Of a stretch of 64,000 nt of DNA, positions 30,601-42,928 are shown in pieces. The DNA lies in contig NC_026656.2 in assembly GCF_000004075.3 (NCBI RefSeq), positions 16,874,607 through 16,938,606 on the forward strand. The letters run 5' to 3'. Within the stretch, counting starts at the first letter, position 1; every line of letters begins with the position of its first letter. The translations under genes were made by a program, and so were the position numbers. The notes under the pieces were generated by a model. That model did not search any database, was not told the origin of the DNA, and saw only the letters and a list, made by a program, of their open reading frames with translations. The DNA is from Cucumis sativus (lineage: Eukaryota > Streptophyta > Magnoliopsida > Cucurbitales > Cucurbitaceae).

Positions 30601-33600
30601 ACACTTGACTTTAGTTTAAATAATTTGTTCATTTTACTACTTTTTAAAATTTCCTTTAAAAAATTAAATTTATTAATATTAACTTTGTAATATAATATGG
30701 GCAAAAAAAAAAGTGAATCAAATAACAAAAGTTTATAAACTAAAAATATAAAACAATTACAAATTAAAGCCTATAAATTAGTCAAAAGTGGATAACATAA
30801 CTTATAAATATACAGCCAGTAGAATGATGAGATTAATTGTTTAGTTAAAAGCATAAATTTTGTAGATGGGAAACAAGAAGATCAAATACTTAACAACCTC
30901 TTTAAAACAGTGTAAAAATGGAAGTATTAACAATCTAAACCCTAATCAGTTTTTGTTTCTTAAAATGCATGGTACGCATAACTATGGATATATATTCAAC
31001 ACTTTTGAAAAAACATTACCGGAAGTAATTGGAATTGATATCCAAAGTAATAAACACTAAAAATGGTACGTAACCGGCGATGAAACACTAACACATTAAT
31101 TTGAAGTTAATTAATGTAATAATAATAGGCTCAAGATTGGCTTTATTTATTAAGTATAACTTTTTTGGTAAATAATGGGCAGAAAATTGATGTGACCCAA
31201 TGATAATGTCACCTGCCATGTGGATGAATTGAGAGCTACTCAAAATTATTTGATAAAACTATATAGCCAGGGCTTGAAATGACCTATGGAGATAGATTTA
31301 CAATAAAAAAGCAAGAGTACATTCATTTTCTCTACTTAAATAATGATTCGCCTAATTTTAGACTCATACCACAACGATATTTGTAAAAATAGCAAATGTT
31401 GAACTGGTAATTTCTTTTTATAATGTCAAGTTTGAACTTCAATGACTATCATTGATAAGCTACATAACCAATATCACTAATAGCATATTTTTCATACAGA
31501 AAGTTATTATTGATAACATTAACAACTTATAATAACTATCGATTGTTATATTGATTACTGCAACCAATAATAGCTTTCAAGTTGAGAAAACCAACGAAAA
31601 GCACTTGTGAAACGACGAAAAATATATAAAGTTATAACTTATAGTAGCTATCAATGATAACAACTTAACTAGTAGGCTGTTATATGTGATAACTTTTAAT
31701 TTAAGAAATTAGAGAAAAAGCTTGTAAATTAATGGTTGTTGTAGATGATGATTTTTTTTATTTTTTATTTTGCGTCATTTATGTTAGTGATCTATACATG
31801 TGTGTTATTTTAAGAAGAAAAGCTAAAAAAAGAAAGAAAGAATTTGATAACGCTATAACCCTTAAGATTATTTTTCCAAAGTTTATAGAAAATAAAATTA
31901 AACACATGCTAAGTTCAAAATATGATTGGGTTATAAGTTGATTAAAAAGAAATAAATGGTGATAAAATCAAAGAGAAATCCATGTTATTATCCTATTAAA
32001 TTCCATAATAAATGGAGTGGAGATGGAATAATCATTAACTTTTTAAATTGTAATTAATGTGTTGATTATATGATGTTATATATTACAAATTAGCTGTCCC
32101 ATCTAAATTAGATTATTATCCGTCTTTAACTAAATTCGCTTTATCCATTTTACACCGTCGTTAAATTTAAAAGAATTCCAACTTTAATTAAGTTTTTTCT
32201 TTTGTCAAAATATTGAAATAATGAATATTTTTTTCTCTCCAGATGTAATTAAATGAAATTGAATACCAAAACTTTAACAAACCAACAGTTACAATTAGTT
32301 AAAAGTTGGAGAATAAAATTACAATTATCATTGTTTTATGAGTTGTGTCAATTTAAATCATGAATTAATAATCGTACCAACTTAAACAACTTTTGTAAAT
32401 GTATCAATTATAACATCTATTACATTTTGTATGAAAGAAAAAACTGACTTATGATTGTTCGTGTTGTAAAATCGACAATTAAAAAAGACTATACAAGAAG
32501 TACTAGATTGATTGTTTTTATAGATAACTGAAGTAGATTTTCTAAACTGATTGACTAATATAATTTTAAAAGTTTAATTTAGCTGAAATATTAATTTACA
32601 CGGCTTTGGATAGACAGAATCATAAATTTAAATTGATGGAATTAGATCAATATTTTAAAAAGATTTTCACACTTTCACAGTTATTTTTCCCTCCATTAAA
32701 AGAAATCTATTATTGAACTATTGAACTCGTTGTGGTTGAGTATAACTTATGAGATGTTCACAATTGGGAGGGAGGTTCAGGTTTTCCGTCCCCATTCTTG
32801 CCCCTTACTTTATTTCCCATCTTGGCGAAACTTTTCGTGGGATGGAGGCTGAGATTTCTCACACAAAATTCGTGGAATGGGTTTCTCATGGAGGAAAAAA
32901 ATTTCAATTAATGTTTTTAAATATTTTTCAACTCTAAATTTATGCTTTTATTTCCAAATTTGACAAATTTAACATCTCAACTTAAATATTAAAACATTTA
33001 TAAAAATATTGGAAATAAAACCTTAAAATAAAAAGGAAATCATATACATTAAATATTTAATTTCATCTTGGAGTTTTTTAAGAAAGATAAGTATGATGTA
33101 AGGAAAAAAATTAATAAATTAACTAATATTAAATAACATGATAATGTTGTTAAGATAAATCCAATGCAAAATGTAAAAGAAATTGTATTCATAAATTTAA
33201 GATCACATTATAATAATTATTATGTTTGTGAGAAAAATAAGTTAAAATAACGAAAAGAAACAAAATATAAAAACAGTAGACAAAAAAAATAGGAAAGAAG
33301 AAAGAAAGGAAAAAACGAGAAAAGAAAAAAAAAAGACCAGATTAATAATGATAAGTTTTAAATATATATATATATATATGTAAAGTAATAAAAAAAATTG
33401 AAAGTGATAAGAAACAGTAATATAAAAAAGTAATAATAATAATAAGTTAAAAAAGAGAAAAGAAACAGTAATATAAAAAATATTAATAGAAATAATAAAT
33501 ACAGTAATAATAATAAGTTAAGAAAAAGGAGAAAAAAAACAGTTATACAAAAATAAGCATAAATATAAGTATAATAACAATAATTTTTTTTTTCTCTACA

Positions 33601-34190
33601 AACTTTCTCTAATTTTTTTCTTCTTTAAGAAACTTTATCCTTTTTAAAATGATAAATGTCCTAAATCCAAAGTATATTATAAGAAAAAGTTAATGAGAAC
33701 AAAATTAAAATTGAATATTATAATCAAATAGATTTTATTTTTTTCTAAAATAGTAGAAATGAGATATTATGAAATTTTGTAAAAAATAAAATAATTTTTT
33801 TAATAAAATAAATAAAAATATGTTTAAAAAAAAGTAGAAATAAGTTAAAATTTTTTATTAATTTTATTTTCCTAGAACTGACTATAAATAAGTCAGACAA
33901 ATATTTTATTTAAAACTAATTAAATTTTGTGTTCCTAAAATGAGTATACACGTATGTATGTGTATGTTATAAGAAAAAAATCTGAGTTATATCAATATTC
34001 TTTTTTTAAAAGAAAATAATAAAAAGATATAAGATAAAATTAAGTAGCTACAATTGGTATTAAATAACTAAACTCTACTTATTTCAACAGTGTTGCACAT
34101 TTTCTGAGAAGTTTATTATTATTTTTATTTCTTGCAATTTTTGTTGAGTAAATCCATCTTTCAAATATACACTCAAACACTACCTTTCTT
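27639..34190. other. Gene-poor AT-rich block, 6.5 kb
   Basis: No supported gene. A short GC-richer patch at about 27700-27780 (GGTGCCGGGTGGCACTC, an imperfect hairpin) lies in the promoter region of the lipase gene. A 94-bp-period partial duplication (GATACAATTGATT at 29586 and 29680) is visible. A purine-rich simple-sequence zone with AATA/AAGAAA units occupies about 33280-33560, including a TA run near 33362-33379. The open frames in this block are short and low-complexity. Confidence 0.6.
29574..29724. repeat. Partial direct duplication, period 94 bp
   Basis: GATACAATTGATTTTATATA at 29586 recurs at 29680 with one T to C change and keeps matching through ACTCATATTTA. The words CATCCATTTTGTGATACA also occur twice (29574 and 29644). 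Confidence 0.7.
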
Positions 34191-34209
34191 ATTTCAACGT
34201 ATTAACTCT

Positions 34210-34566
34210 ATGAAAGGTCAGTGGAAAAAAGTTATGCTAATGGCCTATTCACAAACGTTTACATAGTCTATTCCGTCAAATGTTCATCATGTTATTGAGA
34301 AGCCATATATTTCGTCGATGAAAGGTGTGGAAAAAAGGAAAACTACGTTTGGAAGTGTTTATCTTGAAACCAACAGGTATGAATGACATCCAAGCTTAGC
34401 ATTACTTTTATATCTTAATTAGGTGTTTAATGAAGTCTTCCTCGTAGTTATTTTCATACTTTCTAGAGAAACTGGAGCTTTATGTGCAATGAAAGAAGTT
34501 GATCTCATTCATGATGATCCTAAACCTGTTGAATGCATAAAGCAATTAGAGTGGGTATTAAGTAAT
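34210..34566 (+). pseudogene. MAPKKK (MEKK/YODA-type) kinase fragment
   Basis: Frame-aligned text reads SMKGQWKK, then IPSNVHHVIEKP, then a second SMKG, KTTFGSVYLETNR, and after an 88-base intron (34377-34466) ETGALCAMKEVDLIHDDP and VECIKQLE. This is the glycine-loop and VAIK-lysine region of plant MAPKKK3/5/YODA-type kinases (normal form: GRGTFGSVY...NRETGALCAMKEV). The intron is kept at the family's position, so the fragment came from genomic DNA rather than mRNA. The GRG of the loop is lost, an in-frame TAG lies near 34258, the SMKG block is partly doubled, and the kinase domain is cut off right after IKQLE by a CACTA terminus. It is non-functional. Confidence 0.8.
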
Positions 34567-36400
34567 CACTAGTACAAAAGTGGTCTACGACGACAGTTAT
34601 TTACTGTCGCGAACGGATTTCGCGACAATTATTTTCAGTCATAGAAGCGGGAGTCATGGAAAGGCCTTCGACGACAATTTTTGAAAACTGTCGCAATAGG
34701 TTATTTTATGACATGAAATAAATGTCGTTAATCAACATTCAACGACATTCAATAACTGTCATAATTTATTTTATGACATTCAATAACTATCATCATTTCT
34801 TTATTAACGACAGTTAAATAAATGTCACGAATTCATTTATTGTGACATGTATTAATTGTCATGAATATGTTATTCGCGACAGTTTTTTTTTTTGTAAAAA
34901 TGTCATTGTTTAGGTATTGACGACATTTTTTTCCAGTCAACGATTGTGCAATCGTGACAGTTTTTCGATAACATTAAATGTCATTGTTTTGCCATTGACG
35001 ACATTTTTTTGCAGTCAAATATATTGCAATCGTGACAGATTTTTTTGAAAAAAAATTGTCATTGTTTACCTATTGACGACATGTTATTCCTGTCACATAT
35101 AGAGCAATCGTGACAATTTATTTTGTTAAATAACTGTCATCGTTCTCCAATTTACAACAACTAATAACTATCACATTTCTCAATTTCCTATAGTTTTATC
35201 ATGTTCTCCATGCAGCTCCACCATTACACGAACCATTAGAATGACAATAATGTAGCTGAGAATGACAAATTTGAAATTATACAAGTTTCACACCAATGTA
35301 CAAGAAAATAGCCAACACTTTAATATATATACACTATAATACGATTTATAATATTTGTACATCTTAATACAAGTTTCAGTAATCCACATGTACGAAATAC
35401 TAACCCTTAATCAAAAAATATCTTAAATAGCATTCGAATATATTTGACTGGACCAACCGAGAATGTTCGTTTCTGGAAATGATATTTGAAACAAAACTCA
35501 TGAACTTGTCGACTCCAGTTGAACCTACAAAGAATCCATAACACATACGTACAGTCAATGAATAACTAAATCAACGTCTCAACAAAATACAGAACACAAA
35601 CAAGAACTTCAACACTTGATTCCATGAAATGAAAAGAGAAGACCATGAGGACTATATTAGGCAAACACAGCAAACAAAAACATACTGCTACTCTTTCTCT
35701 CTAGAATACACATACCAAAAACATACCCAGCTCACTCTCCAATTCTCTATTCATTTTACTACCCCACTCATGGTGGTCCCTCTTCAAATCTGATAATGAA
35801 AATGAAGTTCCTAAGAAGAGGAGAAAGAGATCAAGGAGAAGAAGAACGTCCAACCAAATGGCCACTGCAAATTGAACAACTTCTTGGGTTGTTCCTAGTC
35901 CTTAGAACAAAACAGCCTACGACAATACATGTACGACAATTTGTAATTCTTAGAGTTAAACAGTTTGTATTATGCAATCATCGCCAATAAAGATGAACTA
36001 TGAATAATCATGTATCAATTCTCTCAAATTATTAAAACGAATAGGAAGATTACAGCAACTACTCAGGTTCAGGAACAAAAAAAGTGCTACATCGATTGAA
36101 GGGTTCATGTGCAAGCCATACATGTATTGACATACCATTCATTGTAATGTTCTTTCTCGAATCCCTATTTACCCAGCACGTCTCTAATCTCATGAAAACA
36201 ATGATAATAGGGTGATTTCTTTTTTGAAAAAATTATTTAATTATACCAATTATACTTAATAGTCCACGGTGCAAAAGTAAAGTGGCTAAAGAAGAGGGAG
36301 AGATTTGGAACAGTCGAGGAAGATGAACATATGGTTTCAAACTTTCGTTAGGGTTTCGAAGGAAAGAAGGGTACTAAGCAGCCGAAATCCAAGAAAAAAA
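34567..36400. mobile_element. CACTA-type transposon end with subterminal repeats, right border uncertain
   Basis: Starts CACTAGTACAAAAGTGGTC, matching the terminal motif of plant En/Spm (CACTA) elements. For 580 bases it is packed with short direct and inverted copies of CGACAGTT, GCGACA and ATGTCATTG, the subterminal pattern that binds the element's transposase. No transposase gene is seen, so it is non-autonomous or truncated. The mirror-image end ending in TAGTG was not found. Sequence at about 35500-36400 looks like transcribed non-coding DNA and may be element interior. It interrupts the MAPKKK fragment. Confidence 0.6.
34916..35149. repeat. Three tandem copies of a 78-bp unit inside the CACTA end
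   Basis: ATTGACGACAT begins at 34916, 34994 and 35072, exactly 78 bases apart. Each copy also carries GCAATCGTGACA and TGTCAT at the same offsets. The copies have diverged, mostly in the T-rich middle. A partial fourth unit precedes the first. Confidence 0.85.
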
Positions 36401-38480
36401 TGACCATTTGCATAGATTTAAAATGTTGCAAGATTTGGAGCTTCCCATTAATAGCAATTGTTCTAATTTTTATGTTTTTAGGAAAAAATATTTTTTCATA
36501 AGTTTTAATTGTATGTAACATATCTTCTTTAATTACAGAATATTTGAGATTTTAGGTGAACAATTGTATTTTTCATATTGGATAAGGACATTTTGAGATA
36601 TTGTTTTATTTATTTATTTATTTTTCAAATTTTCCTGTTTTTATATTACACCAATTTAAAAATATTAGGTAAGGGCATTTTGATTTCCCATGTTTGAATC
36701 CATTGCTTGTTGTACTTGAGCTTAGACCTATTTATTTGGTGTGTTTGTGCTTAAACCTATTTGTTTGGTGGATTTTGGCTTGTGTCCATTTGATTATTAG
36801 GCTTAGACTCGGGTCTATATGTTTGTTGGATTTGAATTCAAGCCCATCCTTTTGGTACAATTTTTATATGAAAGAGTTAGAAAAAAATACATAAAATTAA
36901 TACGAAATTTCACGAATGTCATAAACTAAATTTTATTTTCTTAATCAGGATTTCGTATATTTTTAGGACAATTTTAACCTTATTTTCATTATATATTATA
37001 TATGATTTTCGAAATCAATTTCAAATTATTTCCTTATTAATGTTAAGCACAAATTTATTAAATAAATGATAATTTCTTTATTTAGGCTACTAATTAATGT
37101 ATGATTTTATTTTGAAAATAGTTTATTTTTAACATAAAATAAAACCTTTTCTAATATGGAATAATGTCATAATTAAACATAAACTTATATAACTATTTTC
37201 ATCACCTTATTAAGAATCTTAGAAATATCGGTTTAGTGATTTGTCACATATATACTACTGTATATATTTAATAATACATACACATGTTCTTTGTTATGTT
37301 TTGTGATTTTTTCTTATTGCGTATATATATACACATATTATATATACACATATTATATATCCATTAAGTATTTTTTTTTATTTATTACACATATGCTACT
37401 GAATAATTCATTTATGTTTTGTGATTTTTTTACGTATATACTATTATTTTATGTGATTTGTTACATATATACTACTTCATATATTCAATAATACATAAAT
37501 GATGTTATTTTCAATATACTCAATATATCTTAATGTATTTCGAATATGAAATATAAATTCTTACTGCTCTTAAATTTTTGACAAATTTTTTCGAAAGATC
37601 ATTGTACTAGTCAGCCACCGATGTTCTTCTTATTCACCGTTAATAATCACCAATCTTCTATTATTCAACGTCTTTTATAAAGAAAATGGAATCAATATTC
37701 AATGTATTCGAAAAATGAAACTTTTAGCTTTTAAACCGTAACCTACATCATTGTTTGCTCTTCTTGCTGGTTCACCTTCTATAAACAAATTGATATAAGA
37801 ACCTTTCATTTATAAAATATACACCGTATTTACAGTATACTTAGGTGGAATATATGAAAAACAATGCAAAATGAAATAAAGAATGGACGGAGTGAAAAAT
37901 TAGAAAATGAGAGATGTACGGAAGATTATTGGAACAAAATAACCAAAATAAAAATAATTAAGGAATTTTTTTATTATAATAGAATTATTGATTTAACAAT
38001 ATTTACATAGAATATCTAATAAATACAAATATTTATCGTAGTCTACTTTTATTTTTCTTTTATTTTTTCTTTTTTTAATATATCATTAACAATGAATATG
38101 AATAAATTAGTCATTTGGGCTTATATTTGCATAAAATATTAGTCAATTTAGGACATTTATGAATGAAAAATTTAAAAATTTAAGGTCTAATTTTAGGTTA
38201 TATGAGTTAAAAACCTTTTTTATATTTAGGATATGAGTTAATGTACGATAAAACTTAATTATCGAAAGTCAATCAATTTATAATTATCGTAATTTGTTGT
38301 GATGACATGGTCAAATATAGTAAAAATTGGAGGTTGTTATTGCAATTCTCCATACTGGTTGTTTAAATTTATTTAAAAATAAATAAAAATGAAAAACAAA
38401 AGAAAAACCCAATTTTCCCGGTAAGAAAACAGACAGCCGATTAGTGAAAACCCAGAAACGAAACTATCGAAGACGGGAGA
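36401..38480. other. AT-rich intergenic stretch before the pseudouridine synthase gene
   Basis: No gene is supported. It includes a degenerate 29-bp repeat (36712 onward) and an AT-rich zone with repeated TATACACATATTATA words near 37320-37365. The last 60 or so bases, more GC-rich, are the probable 5' UTR of the next gene. Confidence 0.55.
36712..36857. repeat. Degenerate 29-bp tandem repeat
   Basis: At least three head-to-tail units start at 36712, 36741 and 36770, each with the pattern GnnTTnnGCTTnnnCCTATTT followed by GTTTGGT-like bases. Two further eroded units follow (GGCTTAGACTCGGGTC and AATTCAAGCCCATCC). Confidence 0.75.
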
Positions 38481-41400
38481 ATGATTTCCGTTTGCTCCGC
38501 TAGAACAATTCAAGCTTCACCTTCTCCTATTCACTTCTTTTTCCCTCCAAATCGTAGAAGAATCGGTTCGAATGTTCTTCGAATTTCCTCCAATTTCTCC
38601 ACTAGATGCTCCTCCGATTACGATGAATATAGTGAAGCTCAATCCGAACGGATAGCCAATTACGCCGGAACCAGACTGGAAGAGACCGTGGACGTCAATC
38701 CCGGTAAAGTTCGTCTCGATTCTTGGATTTCTTGCCGCATTAACGGCATCAGTAGGGCTCGAGTTCAGTCCAGTATTAGAGCGGGATTAGTTTCAGTTAA
38801 TGGCCGAGTTATCGATAAGGTAGCGTCATTTTCCATAGAGAAGCTACATTTGCTAACCTTTTTTTTTTTCTTTCTATTTAGCTTCTTTCAGCTATTTTAG
38901 TATGATTATCTAGTGGTCTGTAATCGGAGTGGTGAATTATGTTCAGCCTATATTTACTGTTTTTGTTCCATATTTGAGTTCTTAATTTGTGTGTTCATTT
39001 GCAACTTCTATATATTTTTTAAATACTCAAGCAGGTTTCTCACAATGTAAAAGCTGGGGATGTGATCAATTGTACCATATCCGAGTTGCAACCATTGAGA
39101 GCTGAACCTGAAGATATTGATTTGGATATAGTTTATGAAGATGAACATGTTTTAGTCGTAAACAAACCTGCTCACATGGTAATGATTCAAAAAAGTTTAA
39201 TATTGTTATTATCAATACTATTTGAAGTTATTTGTGGATGCAAGATATCGATACTTGTGGATAAAATTAAACGCTCTCCCCTCCCACGCCTGAAGTTTTT
39301 AGTAAGATTGAAATTTGCACGTATCTGTGTTAGCGGTTTTCTTCATGATTCAGGTTGTTCATCCAGCACCTGGAAATGCGACAGGAACACTAGTAAATGC
39401 CATTCTTAACCACTGCAGTCTCCCGATGGTTGCAACATCAACTGGGGAAAATGAGTCGGATTCAGATGTTTCCGATGATGAGTTCAGTTCAATTGGAGTT
39501 TTTTCTAGAGTTTCTGAGGCGCCTATTCGTCCTGGTATTGTGCATAGGTTAGATAAAGGAACTAGTGGATTGCTTGTTGTTGCCAAGGTGATTTGCTCTC
39601 CCTTTTTAAGCTTCCTTGTTACTGCTCATCTGAAGATTAAAGCAGACAATTCAAGTTTGGTGCTTCAAAAGTTTGCTACTCAAACACTTGTAATATCATG
39701 TTTAACTTCTAAGTTTTTTTCATTGGAACTACAGGATGAACATTCCCATGCTCACTTATCTGCTCAATTTAAGCAACATTCTATTGAGAGAGTTTATATT
39801 AGTCTCACATGTGGAGTTCCACCTTCAACTGCTGGGCGTATTGAGATGCCAATTTGCCGTGATCCAAACAATCGTATCCGCATGACTGCAATAGATGGAA
39901 CAAAAAACAATCCACATGCAAAGTACGCTGCTAGTAGGTAATTAGTTTTTCTGCATCTTTTATTTTATTTATGTACATAATTATTTTTCAGTGATAGAAA
40001 ATATTTAAATATCACTGATTTTGGGCGTTCCTAACGCAAAGTTGAAACACCGAATGTTTCGCAGATACAATGTTATGGAAATTTTAGCCCAAGGAGGTTC
40101 TTCATTGGTTGAGTGGAGATTAGAAACAGGCCGCACACATCAGGTGCGTAGTCTAAATGTCTTTCTCCTTAGGCTGTTTCAAATGACCAAAAAAAAAATT
40201 ATATTACAATCTATCAATAGTCAGTTTAGAACATAAATTATATTCCCTAACACCACGCATATGTGCAAAGACATACATTTCTTTTGTTTGTAAAAGATTT
40301 CTCTATGATACTGCTACTGTTTTCCAGTCTTCATATGTGCATATGTAAAATAAAATTTCAATATAACGAGTCAGAGTTGCACCTCGAGCATACAAGCAGC
40401 CACATTTACCATTCCACATCCACTGCAATTTCAGTTCTTATCTTTTTTTAAAAAAAATTGAAATGCAGTTTTATTTTACTCGGTCTTAGGATTGAATATT
40501 TGTGAAGTAGATACGTGCACACGCGAAGTATATGGGAATACCATTACTTGGAGACGAGGTCTATGGAGGTACCAAGAGCATGGCCATGTCGCTGCTTCGA
40601 ACTAGAGCATCATCTAATTGTCACGGCCAGCTCATGCAGCTTGTTTCTTCATTAGAGAGGCCCTGTCTTCATGCTCTGACTCTTGGGTTAGAAAACAAAT
40701 CTTTAAGAGCTCATTTAGTCCGTTCTTATTTCATTTACTATCCATTTTTTGAGAAATATGTGATTTTGACCTTTCTTCTTTATTTTATTTTATTTATTCT
40801 TTTCTAAAATAGTTTATAACTTTCATCTCTTATTTCTAATGTTTTGAAACTAAATGGAATTTATATTTGTATTATTTTCCTCTAATAATAATTGTATGCA
40901 AAATATCAAAACATTAATTTGACTATTCAATTCCAATTTTTCGTTTAAATTTCCACTTTTTGAAAAAGAAACGTTGTAGAGAAAAATAAATGATAACAAC
41001 TGCTAACCACATTTTTGTTCTTTTTTAATAAAAATGGAGAAAAGCAAGAAATGGTATAGAAACATGTTTTCACTTTTTACAATAAAAGAGACTAATGAAT
41101 CTTTACTTGTTCATTCCTTCCGTAAACAACTAATTCAAGATCACTGAATATTTTGTAGGTTTGTACATCCTCACACAGGGAAGAACATACGTTTTTCATG
41201 CCCACCCCCAACAGATTTTACTGAAATTTTGAGTCAGCTTCGCGAAATTGGCACACAAAAGGTATCCCTTATTTTGATTTCTTTCATTTTATAAGTTGAG
41301 CCAAGCTTTTTGCTTGGTAATCGGTTATTTTACAGATTTAATATCCATCCATCATCATGAAGAACAATATAAAAAATGTCCCGAGGGATACAATTGACAC

Positions 41401-42669
41401 AACCAACCTCATTCGTAGCAACCTAGGTAGTTAATACGTGTCACCTTTATGCCTATTTTCTGGGCGCCCCCTTGCCATGTTATAGCTAATACCGGGTCTT
41501 CTCTATTTACTAGCTATTTTTCACCTGGTTCTTGTGTTTGGAGTGACTATTTGTTGGTTTAGTTTCCTTTTGTACTTCATCGCTAACTTATTCTACTAAA
41601 CTTAACACAAAAATAAGTTGTTTAATGATGGGTGAAAATTTAGCAATACATAAAATATATTTTCTTATTATTTAAACGATGGTTTTATACATGAAAACAT
41701 TGGAGACATGATAGATATAACATAATAACTAAATAGCAGACAAACAAGCATAGAAGCTCTCCTTTTACTTGCTTCTCTTATAAATAGTAACGAATAGGGA
41801 CGTTTGTTCTATCTATACAAATGACATAATGGGGATAAATTCCCTGAACAATTTTGAACTCTATATCATGTGGAAATTTCGCATCATATCTTGTGGATTA
41901 ATCTTATGCCGGTCTGATGGTAGATAGGGCAAATTTGAAATAATTTTGAGCTTCACAAAATATATTAGATGTTGAACAATGGTTACTACCATAGAATCTA
42001 GGTGAGATGTGGTTTTTACGGTGCCCCAGTTAACCTATAATAGAGTGTTGTCATAAAAGTGGCAGGTTACCAAATCTTAGCTGGGAGCCTCCAGTATCTG
42101 GCAAGTAGACTCGTCAAATGACTCGAAAATGAGATATCAAGAAGGTACATTAGGACATACAGCCATTTAAGTTGTGATGTCTGAAGCACAAATTTAAGTT
42201 CTGGGTAACTTACATATCTTGTTTATTAGATTCATTTAATTGTTGAAATTTAAAGTATTTTGTCACACATTCCCAGACGTTGAATTCCACGTATTGTTAA
42301 TCTCTGCCATTAACTTCGATTATTGAAACCATTTAGAATCAATATTGTATATACGGGTAGTTACTAGGTAGTTAACTATGTACACTTAATTCTAATACAT
42401 TTCTTAAAATTTAGACGAAGAGACATAGTTGAATTTTTCTTCTTGCCACCGCTCCTTTTATTTCATTTCCAACTTCAGCGACCTTTCCCCTTCTTTTCGC
42501 TTCAATTCATAATAAGAATATGTTGATGTTTGGGTTGGTGTGTTTTGCTCTGTGACTTTCCTTTGAAAATTCAACTCTCTAAATTTGCTTACAATAATAT
42601 ACACAGGAAATGCTCCGATTGCCCAATAACTCGATATTGAAATTGAGATGGAGCAGCATGCAACAATAG
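38481..42669 (+). CDS. RNA pseudouridine synthase 2, chloroplastic (RluA family)
   Basis: Exons 38481-38819, 39035-39178, 39354-39587, 39735-39937, 40065-40143, 40511-40686 and 41159-41261 encode 426 residues in frame. The end is uncertain. Either translation reads on from 41262 for ten codons to a stop at 41294, or a last exon at 42607-42669 adds 20 residues (446 total). Residues 1-45 look like a plastid transit peptide. An S4 RNA-binding domain follows (about 76-130: [19 protein letters not shown]). The catalytic loop is [20 protein letters not shown] with Asp228, and [13 protein letters not shown] follows at about 330. The enzyme converts uridine to pseudouridine in organellar RNA, probably 23S-type rRNA by homology to RluD/RluC. 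An acidic insert ([12 protein letters not shown]) sits before the active site. By memory it matches At1g76050. Confidence 0.9.
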
Positions 42670-42711
42670 CATAAGGTCAGGAGGGGTGTTTCTTCTATCC
42701 AAACCATCATG

Positions 42712-42928
42712 TAAGGTATCTAGTTAGGGATATTAGTAATAGTATGGTATTTGTAAGGGTTAGTTAGAAGTTTGCGTAGTTGGTTATAAATAGAGGGAGG
42801 GGTGCATACTTTCCCTCAATTCCCCTATTCTCCTCCTATTTGTAACCAACTATATGCTAATTTCCTAGCTAACTACACTTATGCCCTTACTAATACAATA
42901 CTAATACCCGGACCTTAAGTCTACCTTA
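42712..42928. repeat. Imperfect inverted repeat (foldback element), 217 bp
   Basis: The left arm (TAAGG at 42712, then GTATGGTATTTGTAAGGGTT, GTAGTTGGTTATAAATAG) is mirrored on the other strand by the right arm ending CCTTA at 42928 (reverse complement reads GTATTGTATTAGTAAGGGC and TAGTTGGTTACAAATAG). It would fold into one long hairpin and is probably a MITE-like element. It lies just downstream of, or overlaps the 3' UTR of, the pseudouridine synthase gene. Confidence 0.7.

Noticed and set aside
30866-31060. Open frame of 64 codons in the gene-poor block
   Set aside because: No splice partners, no recognisable domain and AT-rich codons; not supported as a gene.
37600-37614. TTGTACTAGTCAG as the missing right end of the CACTA element at 34567
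   Set aside because: The terminal G of TAGTG is replaced and there are no subterminal repeats beside it, so it is more likely chance.
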